In this document: positions 1-8,017 of the stretch, one piece after another
How the letters are laid out: every line of letters begins with the position of its first letter
How positions within the stretch are numbered: the stretch's first letter is position 1
Source of the DNA: Sulfuritalea sp.
Lineage (GTDB): Bacteria; Pseudomonadota; Gammaproteobacteria; Burkholderiales; Rhodocyclaceae
Direction of reading: 5' to 3'
Assembly (NCBI GenBank): GCA_016712985.1
Contig: JADJQA010000007.1
Coordinates: 1 to 64,000 of the forward strand
Length of the DNA: 64,000 nt
Program-made: the position numbers and the translations under genes
Notes under the pieces: generated by a model
What the model saw: the letters and a program-made list of their open reading frames with translations, nothing else
Databases searched by the model: none
What the model was told of the DNA's origin: nothing

Positions 1-822
1 GACGACACGCCGCGCATACTGGAGGAGTACCGCGAGCGTCACGGCTGGATCCGTATCGTCACCCGCCAGGACCGGGGGCATCGCGCCGTCGGCCCCGGCG
101 TGATCGACGCCTTCTACGCCGGCTACGAGACCGTCGTCCCCGACGACTACGACTACCTGTGCAAGCTCGACCTCGACCTGCGGCTGCCGCCGCGCTATTT
201 CGAGGGACTCGTCGAACGAATGGAAGCCGAGCCGCGCATCGCCACCTGCAGCGGCAAGGCGTATGTCGAGGAGGACGGACAACTGGTCTCCGAGCGCCAT
301 GGCGACGAAACTTCGCTGGGCATGACGAAGTTCTATCGCGTGTCGTGCTTCACGGCCATCGGCGGCTTCGTGCGAGAAGTCATGTGGGATGGCATCGACT
401 GCCACCGTTGCCGGATGCAGGGATGGATGGCCTGCAGTTGGGCCTACCCGGAACTGCGCTTCGTCCACCTGCGCCCCATGGGATCCAGCCAGCTCGGCGT
501 CTACACCGGCCGGATGCGTCATGGCTACGGGCGATGCTTCATGGGCACCGGCCTGCCGTGGATGATCGCCACCGCGATCTACCGCATTCCCGAAAAGCCC
601 TACGTCGTCGGCGGGCTGGCCATCCTCTGGGGCTGGCTGAAGAGCGCCTGGCAGGGCAAGCCGCGCTACGGGGATGCCGAGTTCCGCGCCTTCCTGCGCC
701 GCTACCAGTGGCGGGCTCTGCTGCTCGGCAAGCGCAGGGCGATCGAGGCCATCCATCGGGAGCGAAGCGCTGCCGGCTCCAGCAGGTTCGAGGCGCTGCG
801 CCGCGATGCGAAGCAGCCGTAA
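1..822 (+). CDS. Family 2 glycosyltransferase, C-terminal part (5' end outside window)
   Basis: The frame is open from the first base, so the gene starts upstream and 273 residues are visible. The segment KLDLDLRLPP carries the DxD-type aspartates that bind the nucleotide-sugar/metal in GT-A glycosyltransferases. It is followed by a region with ATCSGKAYVEEDG and an aromatic-rich acceptor side (EVMWDGIDCHRCRMQGW). The tail is basic and contains one or two hydrophobic stretches (PYVVGGLAILWGWLK), which suggests membrane association. Family assignment to GT2 is from this fold signature; donor and acceptor cannot be read. It precedes a WecG-like transferase and exosortase genes on the same strand, so a role in extracellular polysaccharide assembly is likely. 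An internal ATG at 100 would give only 240 residues and would remove conserved N-terminal sequence. Confidence 0.8.
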   Translation, partial: DDTPRILEEYRERHGWIRIVTRQDRGHRAVGPGVIDAFYAGYETVVPDDYDYLCKLDLDLRLPPRYFEGLVERMEAEPRIATCSGKAYVEEDGQLVSERHGDETSLGMTKFYRVSCFTAIGGFVREVMWDGIDCHRCRMQGWMACSWAYPELRFVHLRPMGSSQLGVYTGRMRHGYGRCFMGTGLPWMIATAIYRIPEKPYVVGGLAILWGWLKSAWQGKPRYGDAEFRAFLRRYQWRALLLGKRRAIEAIHRERSAAGSSRFEALRRDAKQP

Positions 823-1322
823 GGGGATCATCCGAACGCCGCATGAGCCGTAAGAGCTACGGCAATGTTTCAGAGCGATCAAGTACTAGTCCATACGCTG
901 CCGTTTCCGTCGTCACGGAAACATTCTGGCGCAATGCTTGGGGACTAGCATCCTGCGTCAATGGTCAGCAGCAAGTACGGCATCCGATGCTCTGCTGATT
1001 TAAATACGAATTCTCCGGACTTTCAGGCGTGCCTTTGCGACAGCCTACTGGTGTGGAGCATCCGTAGACCGATTGCCCAGAGATGCGATGAACACAGAGT
1101 TGCGATGACCTGTTTGAGCTTGCGGACGAACCATGAAACGCCGATACCTGTCGATTGCTCCGCGCGGTAGCGAGGCTGACTTCGTGCACGGGACCCTTGA
1201 CGGCGCAATGGCCCGCGGCTGGGTCGATGTCGAACCGTACGTTCCGCGGCATTGGCAAGGGCGCGCCTTGGGGGTCGGCAAGCGAGCCGTGGCAGGAAAC
1301 ACCGGTCAGAAAGGTCGTGTCG
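823..1322. other. Long intergenic region, no convincing gene
   Basis: About 500 bases between the glycosyltransferase and the WecG-like gene. The first 340 bases are visibly less GC-rich than the flanks (for example tttaaatacgaattctccgg near 1000), as expected for a regulatory region. Short open frames here (961-1170 on plus, 965-1534 on minus) have no family-like composition. The only clear structure is the hairpin at 903-922. A promoter for the downstream operon is likely here but no good -35/-10 pair could be picked out. Confidence 0.6.
903..922. other. Perfect inverted repeat, 8-bp stem with 4-base loop
   Basis: The sequence gtttccgt, loop cgtc, acggaaac forms a perfect 8-bp hairpin about 80 bases after the stop codon of the glycosyltransferase gene. 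No T-run follows, so it is not a canonical intrinsic terminator. It could be a terminator of another class, an operator or an mRNA-stabilising hairpin. Confidence 0.5.
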
Positions 1323-2486
1323 GTGTCGTTCGCGCGTAAGGTCCACTGCCTGCTGGGCCTGCCCTTCGACGCGGTCGACATGGGTGCGACAGTCGCCCGT
1401 CTGCGCGCGGCGGCAGGCGGTGGCGCTTCCTGTTTCCTCTCCACGCCGAACCTGAACTTCCTGATTACCGCGCAGGACGACGCCGCCTTCCGCGCCTCGG
1501 TGATCAACAGCGACCTGAGCATCGCCGACGGCATGCCGCTGATCTGGATCGGACGCCTGCTCGGCCTGCCCCTTGGCGAGCGGGTGGCTGGAGCGAGCCT
1601 GTTCGAGACGCTGCGCCGCGATACCGAACAGCCGCTCCTGGTCTATTTCTTCGGTGCGCCGCCGGGGGTCGCCGCGGAGGCGTCGCTGCGGCTGAATGCC
1701 GAGGCGCGGGGCCTGCGCTGCGTCGGCTTCGAATGTCCCGGCTTCGGTTCAGTCGAGGAGATGAGTTCTGCCGCGTCCATCGACCGGATCAATGCCAGCG
1801 GCGCCGACTTCGTGGTCGTCGCTCTGGGTGCGCGCAAGGGCCAGGAATGGATCGAGCGCAATCGCAGCAGGCTTGCCGCACCCGTGGTCAGCCATCTCGG
1901 CGCCGTGGTGGGCTTCGTCGCCGGTACGGTGAGCCGGGCGCCATCATGGATGCAAAACAACGGCATGGAATGGTTGTGGCGGATCAAGGAAGAACCCCAT
2001 CTGTGGCGCCGCTATTTCAGCGACGGCCTGATACTGCTTCGCCTGCTGGCGACTCGCGTGCTGCCGCTGGCGCTCCACCTGCGCTTGCGCCGTCCCCTGG
2101 CGAAAGATTTCGCAGCGGCTACGATCATGGCATCGACCTTGCCGAATGGCGATTCCGCGCTGCGCCTGCAAGGCGCGTGGACCGACGCCAACCTCGAACC
2201 CTTGCGGCAAGCCTTCGCCATCCTGGCAACTGAAAGCGGGAGTGTCCGGCTGGACCTCGTCCAGGTCAGCCATCTGGATAGCGCCGCCATCGGATTGATC
2301 ATGGTGCTGCACGGCCATCTTGCCCAACGCGGGCGATGCTGCACGATCGATAGCGCATCCGATGCCGCAAGGCGGATTCTTGAACTGAGCTGCGCCGCCT
2401 TCCTGCTGTCCCCCTGGCGCGGCGCCGGGCCGCCAGGGCGGGGCGAGCCCTGGACCGGTCGCGGCGGCGATTCAAGGCGCCAGTGA
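1323..2486 (+). CDS. WecG/TagA/CpsF-type glycosyltransferase fused to a C-terminal STAS-like domain
   Basis: The N-terminal ~245 residues match the WecG/TagA/CpsF (GT26) pattern. Visible marks are FLSTPNLNFL, SIADGMPLIW, the YFFGAPPG loop, VVVALGARKGQEW and the closing APSWMQNNGMEWLWR...EEPHLWRRY signature. These enzymes add a sugar to a lipid-linked intermediate in exopolysaccharide or teichoic acid assembly. The last ~110 residues look like a STAS domain (ALRLQGAW...RLDLVQVSHLDSAAIGLIM), a fold usually found in regulatory or lipid-transport proteins. I chose GTG at 1323 because agaaagg lies 8 bases upstream and the fold starts just after it; the frame is open back to an ATG at 1155, but that extension is low-complexity and unlike the family. 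The stop sits one base before the ATG of the next gene, indicating an operon. Confidence 0.8.
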   Translation: MSFARKVHCLLGLPFDAVDMGATVARLRAAAGGGASCFLSTPNLNFLITAQDDAAFRASVINSDLSIADGMPLIWIGRLLGLPLGERVAGASLFETLRRDTEQPLLVYFFGAPPGVAAEASLRLNAEARGLRCVGFECPGFGSVEEMSSAASIDRINASGADFVVVALGARKGQEWIERNRSRLAAPVVSHLGAVVGFVAGTVSRAPSWMQNNGMEWLWRIKEEPHLWRRYFSDGLILLRLLATRVLPLALHLRLRRPLAKDFAAATIMASTLPNGDSALRLQGAWTDANLEPLRQAFAILATESGSVRLDLVQVSHLDSAAIGLIMVLHGHLAQRGRCCTIDSASDAARRILELSCAAFLLSPWRGAGPPGRGEPWTGRGGDSRRQ

Positions 2487-2487
2487 G

Positions 2488-3291
2488 ATGTTCTCTGGCC
2501 CGGTCCGCTTCAAGCCTGGCGCCGTCGCGGCATTGCCGGCGCTGTCGGGAAGCCGCACCGATGGTCTGGGCTGGGGTCTTGGCGTGAAACGCAGCGCTGT
2601 CGTTCTTGCCGCGGTGATGTGCGCCGCCAGCATCGGCGCCATAGCCGTTCAATCCGGCACCCAGCAGGTGGCGAGCCCGAACCCGGCCGTCAAGCTCGAT
2701 AGCATGGTGCCCACCCGCTTCGCCGGCTGGCGAGAGGAACCGCAACGAGCGGCCAGGGTAGTCAATCCGCAGGCCAAGGATTTGCTGGACAAGCTCTACA
2801 GCCAGATTCTCACTCGCACCTACGTCAATGCCGACGGCTACCGGGTCATGCTGTCCATCGCCTATGGTCATGACCAACGCGGCGGTCTCCAGGCGCACAA
2901 GCCCGAAGTCTGTTATCCGGCGCAGGGGTTTACGTTGCAGAGCCTGACCACTGCGGTGCTTGGTACGGCGTTTGGCAGCATCCCGGCTACGCGCCTGTTT
3001 GCCAGCATAGGCGAACGCAAGGAACCGGTGACCTACTGGTTCACCGTCGGCGACAGCGCGATCAGCAGCAGCCTGGAGAAGCGCATCGTGGAGTTTCGCT
3101 ATCGGCTGACCGGCCAGATTCCCGACGGCTTGCTATTCCGTGTTTCCTCCATCGACGGCGACCCGGCTCGCGCCTACGAGTTCCAGAACCAGTTCGTGTC
3201 GAATCTGCTTGAATCGGTGCCGCCGGCCGATCGCGTTCGTCTGAGCGGCTTGAGCAAACTCGCGTCCAATGGATCGCCGGCGATCCAGTAA
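2488..3291 (+). CDS. EpsI family protein (DUF3485), first of two tandem copies
   Basis: EpsI/DUF3485 proteins accompany exosortases in exopolysaccharide loci; their biochemical role is not settled. A hydrophobic N-terminal segment (SAVVLAAVMCAASIGAIAV) should anchor or export it. The conserved core is visible: FAGWREEPQ, VNPQAKDLLDKLYSQ, TRTYVNADGYRVMLSIAYG, then the hallmark HKPEVCYPAQGF with its single cysteine, and the C-terminal GQIPDGLLFRVSSIDGD. The ATG at 2488 overlaps the end of the previous gene closely, but a GTG at 2584 (VKRSAVV) would start right at the hydrophobic segment and aligns with the second copy. It is followed about 220 bases later by its paralog. Confidence 0.87.
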   Translation: MFSGPVRFKPGAVAALPALSGSRTDGLGWGLGVKRSAVVLAAVMCAASIGAIAVQSGTQQVASPNPAVKLDSMVPTRFAGWREEPQRAARVVNPQAKDLLDKLYSQILTRTYVNADGYRVMLSIAYGHDQRGGLQAHKPEVCYPAQGFTLQSLTTAVLGTAFGSIPATRLFASIGERKEPVTYWFTVGDSAISSSLEKRIVEFRYRLTGQIPDGLLFRVSSIDGDPARAYEFQNQFVSNLLESVPPADRVRLSGLSKLASNGSPAIQ

Positions 3292-3511
3292 GGCATTTTT
3301 CGGTACTTCTCAACGGACAATGATGGCCCGCTGATCCTGGGAACCGTTATCGGCGTGGGCCTGCCATTGCGCGCTTCGTATCATGAACGGCGGCGTCCTT
3401 ATTGCTCCGCCATGCTCGGTTTCGATGTCGGCGCTCGCCAGACGGTGTTGTGGCCCGAACAGACTCCCCTTGCAAAGGAAGTGAAACATTTCCGTAGTCC
3501 CGTCATCACAA

Positions 3512-4249
3512 ATGCTTGCTAAATTGGCGCACTTTCGTATGTTGATCGCTTCTACCGTGAAACGCGCCAGTCTATTTCTTGCCGCCGTGATGTGCACCGC
3601 CAGCGCCGGCGCGGTACTCGTAAAGCAGTCTGGCGTCAAGGCTGACGACAGTGGGTCGCTCGTCCAACTGGAGGCCATGGTGCCAAAACGCTTCGCTGAC
3701 TGGAGCGAAGCCCCCACCAGGACGACCAATGTGGTCAATCCGCAGGCCAAGGAGCTGCTGGACAAGTTGTACAGCCAGATAATCACGCGTACTTACGTCA
3801 ATGCCGAAGGCTATCGGATCATGCTTTCGATCGCCTATGGCAACGACCAGCGTGGCGGCCTCCAGGCGCACAAGCCCGAGGTGTGCTATCCGGCCCAGGG
3901 CTTCAAACTGCAAAGTCTGGTGACCACGGTCCTTGCCACCGAATTTGGCACCATTCCAGCGACGCGTCTGTCTACCAGCCTGGGCGAACGCAAGGAACCC
4001 GTCACCTATTGGTTCACCTTCGGCGACAGCGCGATCCGGAGCAATCTGGATAAGCGTATCGTCGAATTGCGTTATCGCCTGACCGGCCAGATCCCGGACG
4101 GCCTGCTGTTCCGCGTATCGTCGATCGACGGCGACCCGGCTCGCGCCTACCAGTTGCAGGACCAGTTCGTGGCCGGGCTTCTCGCATCGGTGCCGCCCGC
4201 CGATCGGCTGCGCTTGAGCGGCCTGGGCAGCATACAGACCATTCAGTAG
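3512..4249 (+). CDS. EpsI family protein (DUF3485), second tandem copy
   Basis: This is a close paralog of the gene immediately upstream, with the same blocks in the same order (VNPQAKELLDKLYSQI, HKPEVCYPAQGF, GERKEPVTYWFT, GQIPDGLLFRVSSIDGDPA). The two copies are near-identical over the C-terminal half and differ mostly in the signal-anchor region and the first 60 mature residues, as expected for a local duplication. The start is uncertain: ATG 3512 and ATG 3539 both lack a strong ribosome binding site, and GTG 3557 corresponds to the VKR start of the first copy. The 220 bases before it hold no gene; aaaggaagtg near 3474-3483 is the only Shine-Dalgarno-like string there and belongs to no long frame. 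Confidence 0.87.
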   Translation: MLAKLAHFRMLIASTVKRASLFLAAVMCTASAGAVLVKQSGVKADDSGSLVQLEAMVPKRFADWSEAPTRTTNVVNPQAKELLDKLYSQIITRTYVNAEGYRIMLSIAYGNDQRGGLQAHKPEVCYPAQGFKLQSLVTTVLATEFGTIPATRLSTSLGERKEPVTYWFTFGDSAIRSNLDKRIVELRYRLTGQIPDGLLFRVSSIDGDPARAYQLQDQFVAGLLASVPPADRLRLSGLGSIQTIQ

Positions 4250-4345
4250 GGTCGGCGCAATGATTCTCGGCACCGATGGCACCGCATTCATCGACGCTGT
4301 GCCGAGGAACACTGCAACAACGCCGGCTGCATGCAGGACAAGGAC

Positions 4346-4870
4346 ATGCGTTCGACTCGGCCTGTGCTGCGAGGCCTGATCTTCCTCGTCGTCTTCACCA
4401 GCTTGCAAGCTCTTTGGGGACAGGCGCGCGGCACCGCGGTCGAGCGTCTGCTGATCCAGCACGCGACTGTCGGCAGTGCGGTGGCGCTGATCGGCCTGAT
4501 GACGCCGCAGATTCGGGCGCATGCGGACGGAACGAGAATCCGTGCTGCCGGTGGCGGCCTCAACATCCTCAACGGCTGCGAGGGCGTTGAAGTCCTGTTC
4601 CTGCTGGCCGCCGCCTTCGCGGCCGCACCGCTGCCGGCACGGCGGCGATGGCTTGGGCTGGCGAGTGGCATTGTGTTCGTCTTTGCGCTAAACCAGGCGC
4701 GCATCCTTGCGCTGTTCTATGCCTACCGCAGCGACCGTTCGCTTTTCGACTTGTTGCACGGCACGGCGGCGCCCGTGATTCTGATCGCCTTGACGGCGAT
4801 GTTCTTCCTCGCCTGGGCGAATGACGGTCGAGCCTCACGGCGCCCGTCCGATGCCTCTGCGGCCGCTTGA
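4346..4870 (+). CDS. xrtH: Exosortase H (IPTLxxWG-CTERM-specific transpeptidase)
   Basis: A small, very hydrophobic protein of about 175 residues, the size of XrtH-type exosortases. The three expected active-site residues are present in order: Cys in ILNGCEG (residue 83 counted from ATG 4331), Arg in LNQARI (124) and His in LLHGTAAP (143). Four or so membrane segments surround them. Exosortases cut C-terminal sorting signals at the inner membrane and transfer the protein to a surface acceptor. Assignment to class H rests on size, on the companion membrane protein just downstream, and on the subtilase ending in VPTLPEWG. ATG 4346 is preferred because AGGA lies 7 bases upstream; ATG 4331 is five codons earlier. 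Confidence 0.85.
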   Translation: MRSTRPVLRGLIFLVVFTSLQALWGQARGTAVERLLIQHATVGSAVALIGLMTPQIRAHADGTRIRAAGGGLNILNGCEGVEVLFLLAAAFAAAPLPARRRWLGLASGIVFVFALNQARILALFYAYRSDRSLFDLLHGTAAPVILIALTAMFFLAWANDGRASRRPSDASAAA

Positions 4871-5456
4871 AGTCGGCTGGCGCGTGCTCGCGGCCTGCGC
4901 GCTGCTGCTGGCGGTGAGCCATGCCTGGGGCCAGGCCTTGATCGAATGCTTGCTGCCGCTGTTTCGCCTGGAGATCGGCTGGCTGGAAGATCGCTACCGG
5001 ATTCTCGGCCTGAGCCTGGCCGTCCAGGGTGCTGACAGCGTCATACGGCTCGACGTAAGCCTGCAACGGATCATGGTCGTCGGTGACCACGTGATCTATC
5101 CGGACCCGCGCGGCCTGGCCCACGTCACTACGCTGACGGGTCACGTGCTGCAGCCGGCGATCCTCGGCCTGGGTCTGCTGACCGCATGGCCACCTCTGGC
5201 GCCGGCGCCGCTGGCGCGCGAGTACGCGCTGCGGCTGTTGCTGGGGCTGGCGATGCTCGGCGTGGTGCTGGCGCTCGACGTGCCTTTCGTCCTGCTCGGA
5301 GAACTGTGGGCAATTGCCCATCAACGCTTCGCTCCCGGCAGTTTCTCGCCCTTGCTGCTATGGGTGGATTTCCTGCAAGGCGGCGGCCGCCTGGCTCTTG
5401 GGCTGCTGGCCGGCGCGGCAGGCATTGCCGCAGCGGGGACCATGGTCCGGGCTTAA
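4821..5456 (+). CDS. Exosortase H-associated membrane protein
   Basis: A 211-residue integral membrane protein overlapping the 3' end of the exosortase gene by 50 bases (or 20 if ATG 4851, MPLRPLEVGW, is the start). Hydrophobic segments are visible at about residues 20-40, 110-130, 140-165 and 185-208. The middle soluble part contains RLDVSLQRIMVVGDHVIYP. XrtH loci commonly encode such a protein next to the transpeptidase; its role is unknown but co-translation with xrtH implies a shared complex. I recognise it by context and hydropathy more than by a catalytic motif. Confidence 0.7.
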   Translation: MTVEPHGARPMPLRPLEVGWRVLAACALLLAVSHAWGQALIECLLPLFRLEIGWLEDRYRILGLSLAVQGADSVIRLDVSLQRIMVVGDHVIYPDPRGLAHVTTLTGHVLQPAILGLGLLTAWPPLAPAPLAREYALRLLLGLAMLGVVLALDVPFVLLGELWAIAHQRFAPGSFSPLLLWVDFLQGGGRLALGLLAGAAGIAAAGTMVRA

Positions 5457-5512
5457 TACGCGGGTCACACCGGCATGGGAAGCTTGGTGCAAGACTTCTT
5501 GCGTTCATTGCC

Positions 5513-6652
5513 ATGCCGCGCCTCCTGTCGCTCACGCTTTCGCTGCTCTCGCTGGGCCTTGCCGGAACCGCCGCCGCCGTACCCCTACCCGAGGCTGCAG
5601 TGCGCCGCCTGAATTCAGGGCAGCCTGTCGATCTGATTGTCGAGTATCACGCCCCGCAGGTCGAGCAGGCGGCTGCTGCATTGGGCCGTCGCGGCCGTCG
5701 CAACATCGACGACGACGCGACACTCGAATTCAAGGCGGCGCGCTTCCGCGAGATCAAGGACGCCGTCGACACTCCGGAGGCGACTCGCGATGTCGCGAAG
5801 CTGGCCGACTACCGGCACCTGCCGATGGCCTTCAAGCGCTTCGCCACACTGGCTGCGGCACAGGCCTATGTGCGCCAGCCCGGCGTCAAGGCCTTATACA
5901 GGGATGCGAGGCTTTATGCCATCACGGCCCAGAGCCTGCCATTGATCGGCCAACCCGCAGTCGCCGCCGCCGGCTTGAACGGCGCGGCGACTGGCACGGC
6001 AACGACCGTGGTGGTGATCGACAACGGCATCAAGCTGGCCAACTTCGGTTGCACGGCGGCAGGCACGCCGGCCTCCTGCCGAATTGCCGTGGCGCAAACG
6101 GTAGGTAGCGCCACCGGTGGCGACGGCGCCCACGGCAGCAACGTCTCCGGGATCGCATTGGCGGTGGCGCCAGGCGCCCGCGTCGCCATGCTCGATGCGT
6201 TCTCCGGCAGTTCCGCGGCGACATCGGACGTGCTCGCCGGGATCGACTGGGCGATCGCCAATCGCAGTGCCTGGAACATCGTGGCCATCAACCTGAGCCT
6301 CGGCGACGGCATCAATTACACATCGCCGTGCAGCGCGGGTTCGCCCTATGTCACCCCGGTGGCGCAGGCGCAGGCGGCCGGGATCAGCGTGGTTGCCGCC
6401 TCGGGCAACGAGGCCCGCACCAACGGCATGGCGGCGCCGGCCTGCACGCCCGGCGTGATCTCCGTCGGCGCGGTGTATGACGCCAATCTCGGCACCAAGG
6501 CTTGGTCGCCCTGTACCGACGCCACCACGGCCGCCGACAAGGTCGTCTGCTTTTCCAACAGCGCCAGCTTTCTGACGCTGCTCGCGCCGGGCTCTGAAAT
6601 CGTCGCGGGCGGTTATGGGTCGAACGGCACCTCGCAGGCAAGCCCCACGTAG
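5513..6652 (+). CDS. Secreted subtilisin-like serine protease (S8), N-terminal and catalytic part (frameshifted)
   Basis: ATG 5513 begins a clean signal peptide (MPRLLSLTLSLLSLGLAGTA, cleavage near AAA-VP). A propeptide-like region follows, then the S8 catalytic domain. The Asp motif is VVVIDNGIKL, the His motif GDGAHGSNVSGIA, the oxyanion Asn VVAASGNEA, and the Ser motif GTSQASPT. Directly after that motif the frame hits TAG: acgtagcc. One extra g (acggtagcc) would give the canonical GTSQASPTVAG and continue into the frame starting at 6661. The intact product would be about 716 residues and end in an IPTL-CTERM signal. Frame is open upstream to 5186 but that region overlaps the previous gene. 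Either a one-base sequencing error or a disabled protease; all four catalytic residues are otherwise present. Confidence 0.85.
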   Translation: MPRLLSLTLSLLSLGLAGTAAAVPLPEAAVRRLNSGQPVDLIVEYHAPQVEQAAAALGRRGRRNIDDDATLEFKAARFREIKDAVDTPEATRDVAKLADYRHLPMAFKRFATLAAAQAYVRQPGVKALYRDARLYAITAQSLPLIGQPAVAAAGLNGAATGTATTVVVIDNGIKLANFGCTAAGTPASCRIAVAQTVGSATGGDGAHGSNVSGIALAVAPGARVAMLDAFSGSSAATSDVLAGIDWAIANRSAWNIVAINLSLGDGINYTSPCSAGSPYVTPVAQAQAAGISVVAASGNEARTNGMAAPACTPGVISVGAVYDANLGTKAWSPCTDATTAADKVVCFSNSASFLTLLAPGSEIVAGGYGSNGTSQASPT

Positions 6653-6660
6653 CCGGGGCG

Positions 6661-7662
6661 GTGGCCGTGCTGCGCGACGCCTATGCCGATGAAACGCTGG
6701 TGCAGACCCTGAGCCGACTGACATCCAACGGGGTTTCCATCACTGATTCGCGCAACGGCATCGTCAAGCCGCGCCTGAGCCTGCTCGAAGCCGCGCGCCC
6801 GGCCAACAATGCTTTCGCCGCCCGAATCGCCCTGAATGGCAGCTCAGGCAACGTGGCCGGCAGCAACCGGGCTGCCAGCAAGGAAAGCGGCGAGCCGGCG
6901 CATGCCGGAAATGCCGGAGGACGTTCGGTCTGGTGGACCTGGACTGCGCCGGCCACCGGTCAGGTCTCGCTGGATACACACGGCAGCGGTTTCGACACCC
7001 TGCTTGCGGTCTACACAGGCAGCGCGGTCGGCGCGCTGGCTGCGGTCGCCGCCAACGACAATGACGGCAGTGCCCAAGGCGCCGGGGGTCTGCTGTTTCA
7101 GGCTGTGTCCGGACAGAACTACCCGATCGCTGTCGATGGCTTCGATGGCGCCAGTGGAGACGTCTTGCTGAATTGGTCGTTGAACGTCAATGCCCAGGCA
7201 AACCTGTCGGTGACGATCTCGGGGCCCGCCTCCGGCGTCGATGGCGGCACCTATGGCTATGCGGTGACTGCCGCCAACGCAGGACCGCAGTCCGCAACCG
7301 GCGTCGTTGCAAGCTTGACGCTGCCGGCCGAAGCCGGAGTCGTCGAGATGCCGGCTGGCTGCTCGGCGAGCGGCGCCACGGTAACCTGCGGCATCGGCAC
7401 ACTGCCCGCCGGGGGCAGCCTGCCGCTGAACTTTCAGTTGATCTGGACCAATGCCGGCGACGTGGGGAACCTTGTCGCCGGCATCAGTTCGGATGTACCC
7501 GATCCGGTAGCAAACAACAATGCGGGCAGCTTCCAGATCGCCTTCCAGGCCGGCGGCGACGGCGATGTACCGACGCTTCCGGAATGGGGCTTGATCCTGC
7601 TGGCCGGGCTGCTCGGACTAGCTGTCATGCGTCAACGGGGCCATGGTCCGCGCGGCGCATAG
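6661..7662 (+). CDS. Subtilase C-terminal part with PPC-like and DUF11-like domains and IPTL-CTERM sorting signal
   Basis: This frame continues the protease after the one-base break near 6650: it begins with the helix following the catalytic serine (VLRDAYADETLVQTLSRLTS). Next is a beta-sandwich with SVWWTWTAPATGQVSLDT, as in pre-peptidase C-terminal domains. Then comes a DUF11-like Ig module ending DVPDPVANNNAGSF. The C-terminus has the full tripartite IPTL-CTERM signal: VPTLPEWG (7567-7590), the hydrophobic stretch LILLAGLLGLAV, then RQRGHGP. This signal is the recognition site of exosortase H, encoded two genes upstream, so the protease should be sorted to the cell surface by its neighbour. 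Confidence 0.87.
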   Translation: MAVLRDAYADETLVQTLSRLTSNGVSITDSRNGIVKPRLSLLEAARPANNAFAARIALNGSSGNVAGSNRAASKESGEPAHAGNAGGRSVWWTWTAPATGQVSLDTHGSGFDTLLAVYTGSAVGALAAVAANDNDGSAQGAGGLLFQAVSGQNYPIAVDGFDGASGDVLLNWSLNVNAQANLSVTISGPASGVDGGTYGYAVTAANAGPQSATGVVASLTLPAEAGVVEMPAGCSASGATVTCGIGTLPAGGSLPLNFQLIWTNAGDVGNLVAGISSDVPDPVANNNAGSFQIAFQAGGDGDVPTLPEWGLILLAGLLGLAVMRQRGHGPRGA

Positions 7663-7806
7663 ACCAAGGATCCCGAGCCGAGCTTCCTTGAGGCAAGACT
7701 ATCAGCCGTGGCATTTCGGCCCGCGATGTGTCGGCAATGCGCCGCAATACTCAGATCTCTGCCAATTTGAGAGTGGTTACGATCGCCCAAACACCCTGCC
7801 ATATAC

Positions 7807-7892
7807 TGGTGCCCGGAGCGGGAATCGAACCCGCATGGCTTGCGGCCGAGGGATTTTAAGTCCCTTGTGTCTACCAGTTTCACCATCCGGGC
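7807..7892 (-). tRNA. tRNA-Leu (anticodon UAA), CCA end encoded
   Basis: Read on the minus strand, the gene starts gcccgga and ends tccgggc followed by acca, giving a perfect 7-bp acceptor stem, discriminator A and an encoded CCA. The D arm contains AACTGGTAGAC and the T arm GGGTTCGATTCCC. The anticodon stem ggga/tccc closes the loop cttaaaa, so the anticodon is TAA. The extended variable arm is typical of class II tRNAs (Leu, Ser, Tyr). It sits downstream of the SecA-like gene, on the same strand, and in the gap between the two converging gene blocks. Confidence 0.97.
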
Positions 7893-8003
7893 ATTTGGTG
7901 TTCTTGAACAAACTGCATCAGGACACGAGGAGCGGTGCCCCACGGAGGCCAGTGCAGCAGGACAAGCGCGGAGCGGGATTTCCGCGGCTCGCCATGCCGG
8001 CGG

Positions 8004-8009
8004 ATTCTA
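8004..8009 (-). promoter_or_regulatory. Possible -10 box for tRNA-Leu
   Basis: On the minus strand TAGAAT lies about 112 bases before the tRNA, just beyond the stop of the SecA-like gene. It resembles a sigma-70 -10 element. The best -35 candidate (ttcacc) is 23 bases away, which is too far, so support is weak. Confidence 0.22.
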
Positions 8010-8017
8010 CCGCGCCC

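Noticed and set aside
927..941. Sigma-54-like promoter, TGGCGC-N5-TTGG
   Set aside because: The sequence fits the -24 GG but has GG where the invariant -12 GC is needed, and it lies almost 400 bases before the gene. Exosortase loci are sometimes RpoN-controlled, but this site is not good enough.
159..998. Plus frame of 279 residues overlapping the glycosyltransferase gene
   Set aside because: Shifted reading of the glycosyltransferase, arginine-rich, no recognisable motif.
961..1534. Small open frames in the gap before the WecG-like gene (961-1170 plus, 965-1534 minus)
   Set aside because: No ribosome binding site that fits, no family-like composition, and they overlap the real gene or each other.
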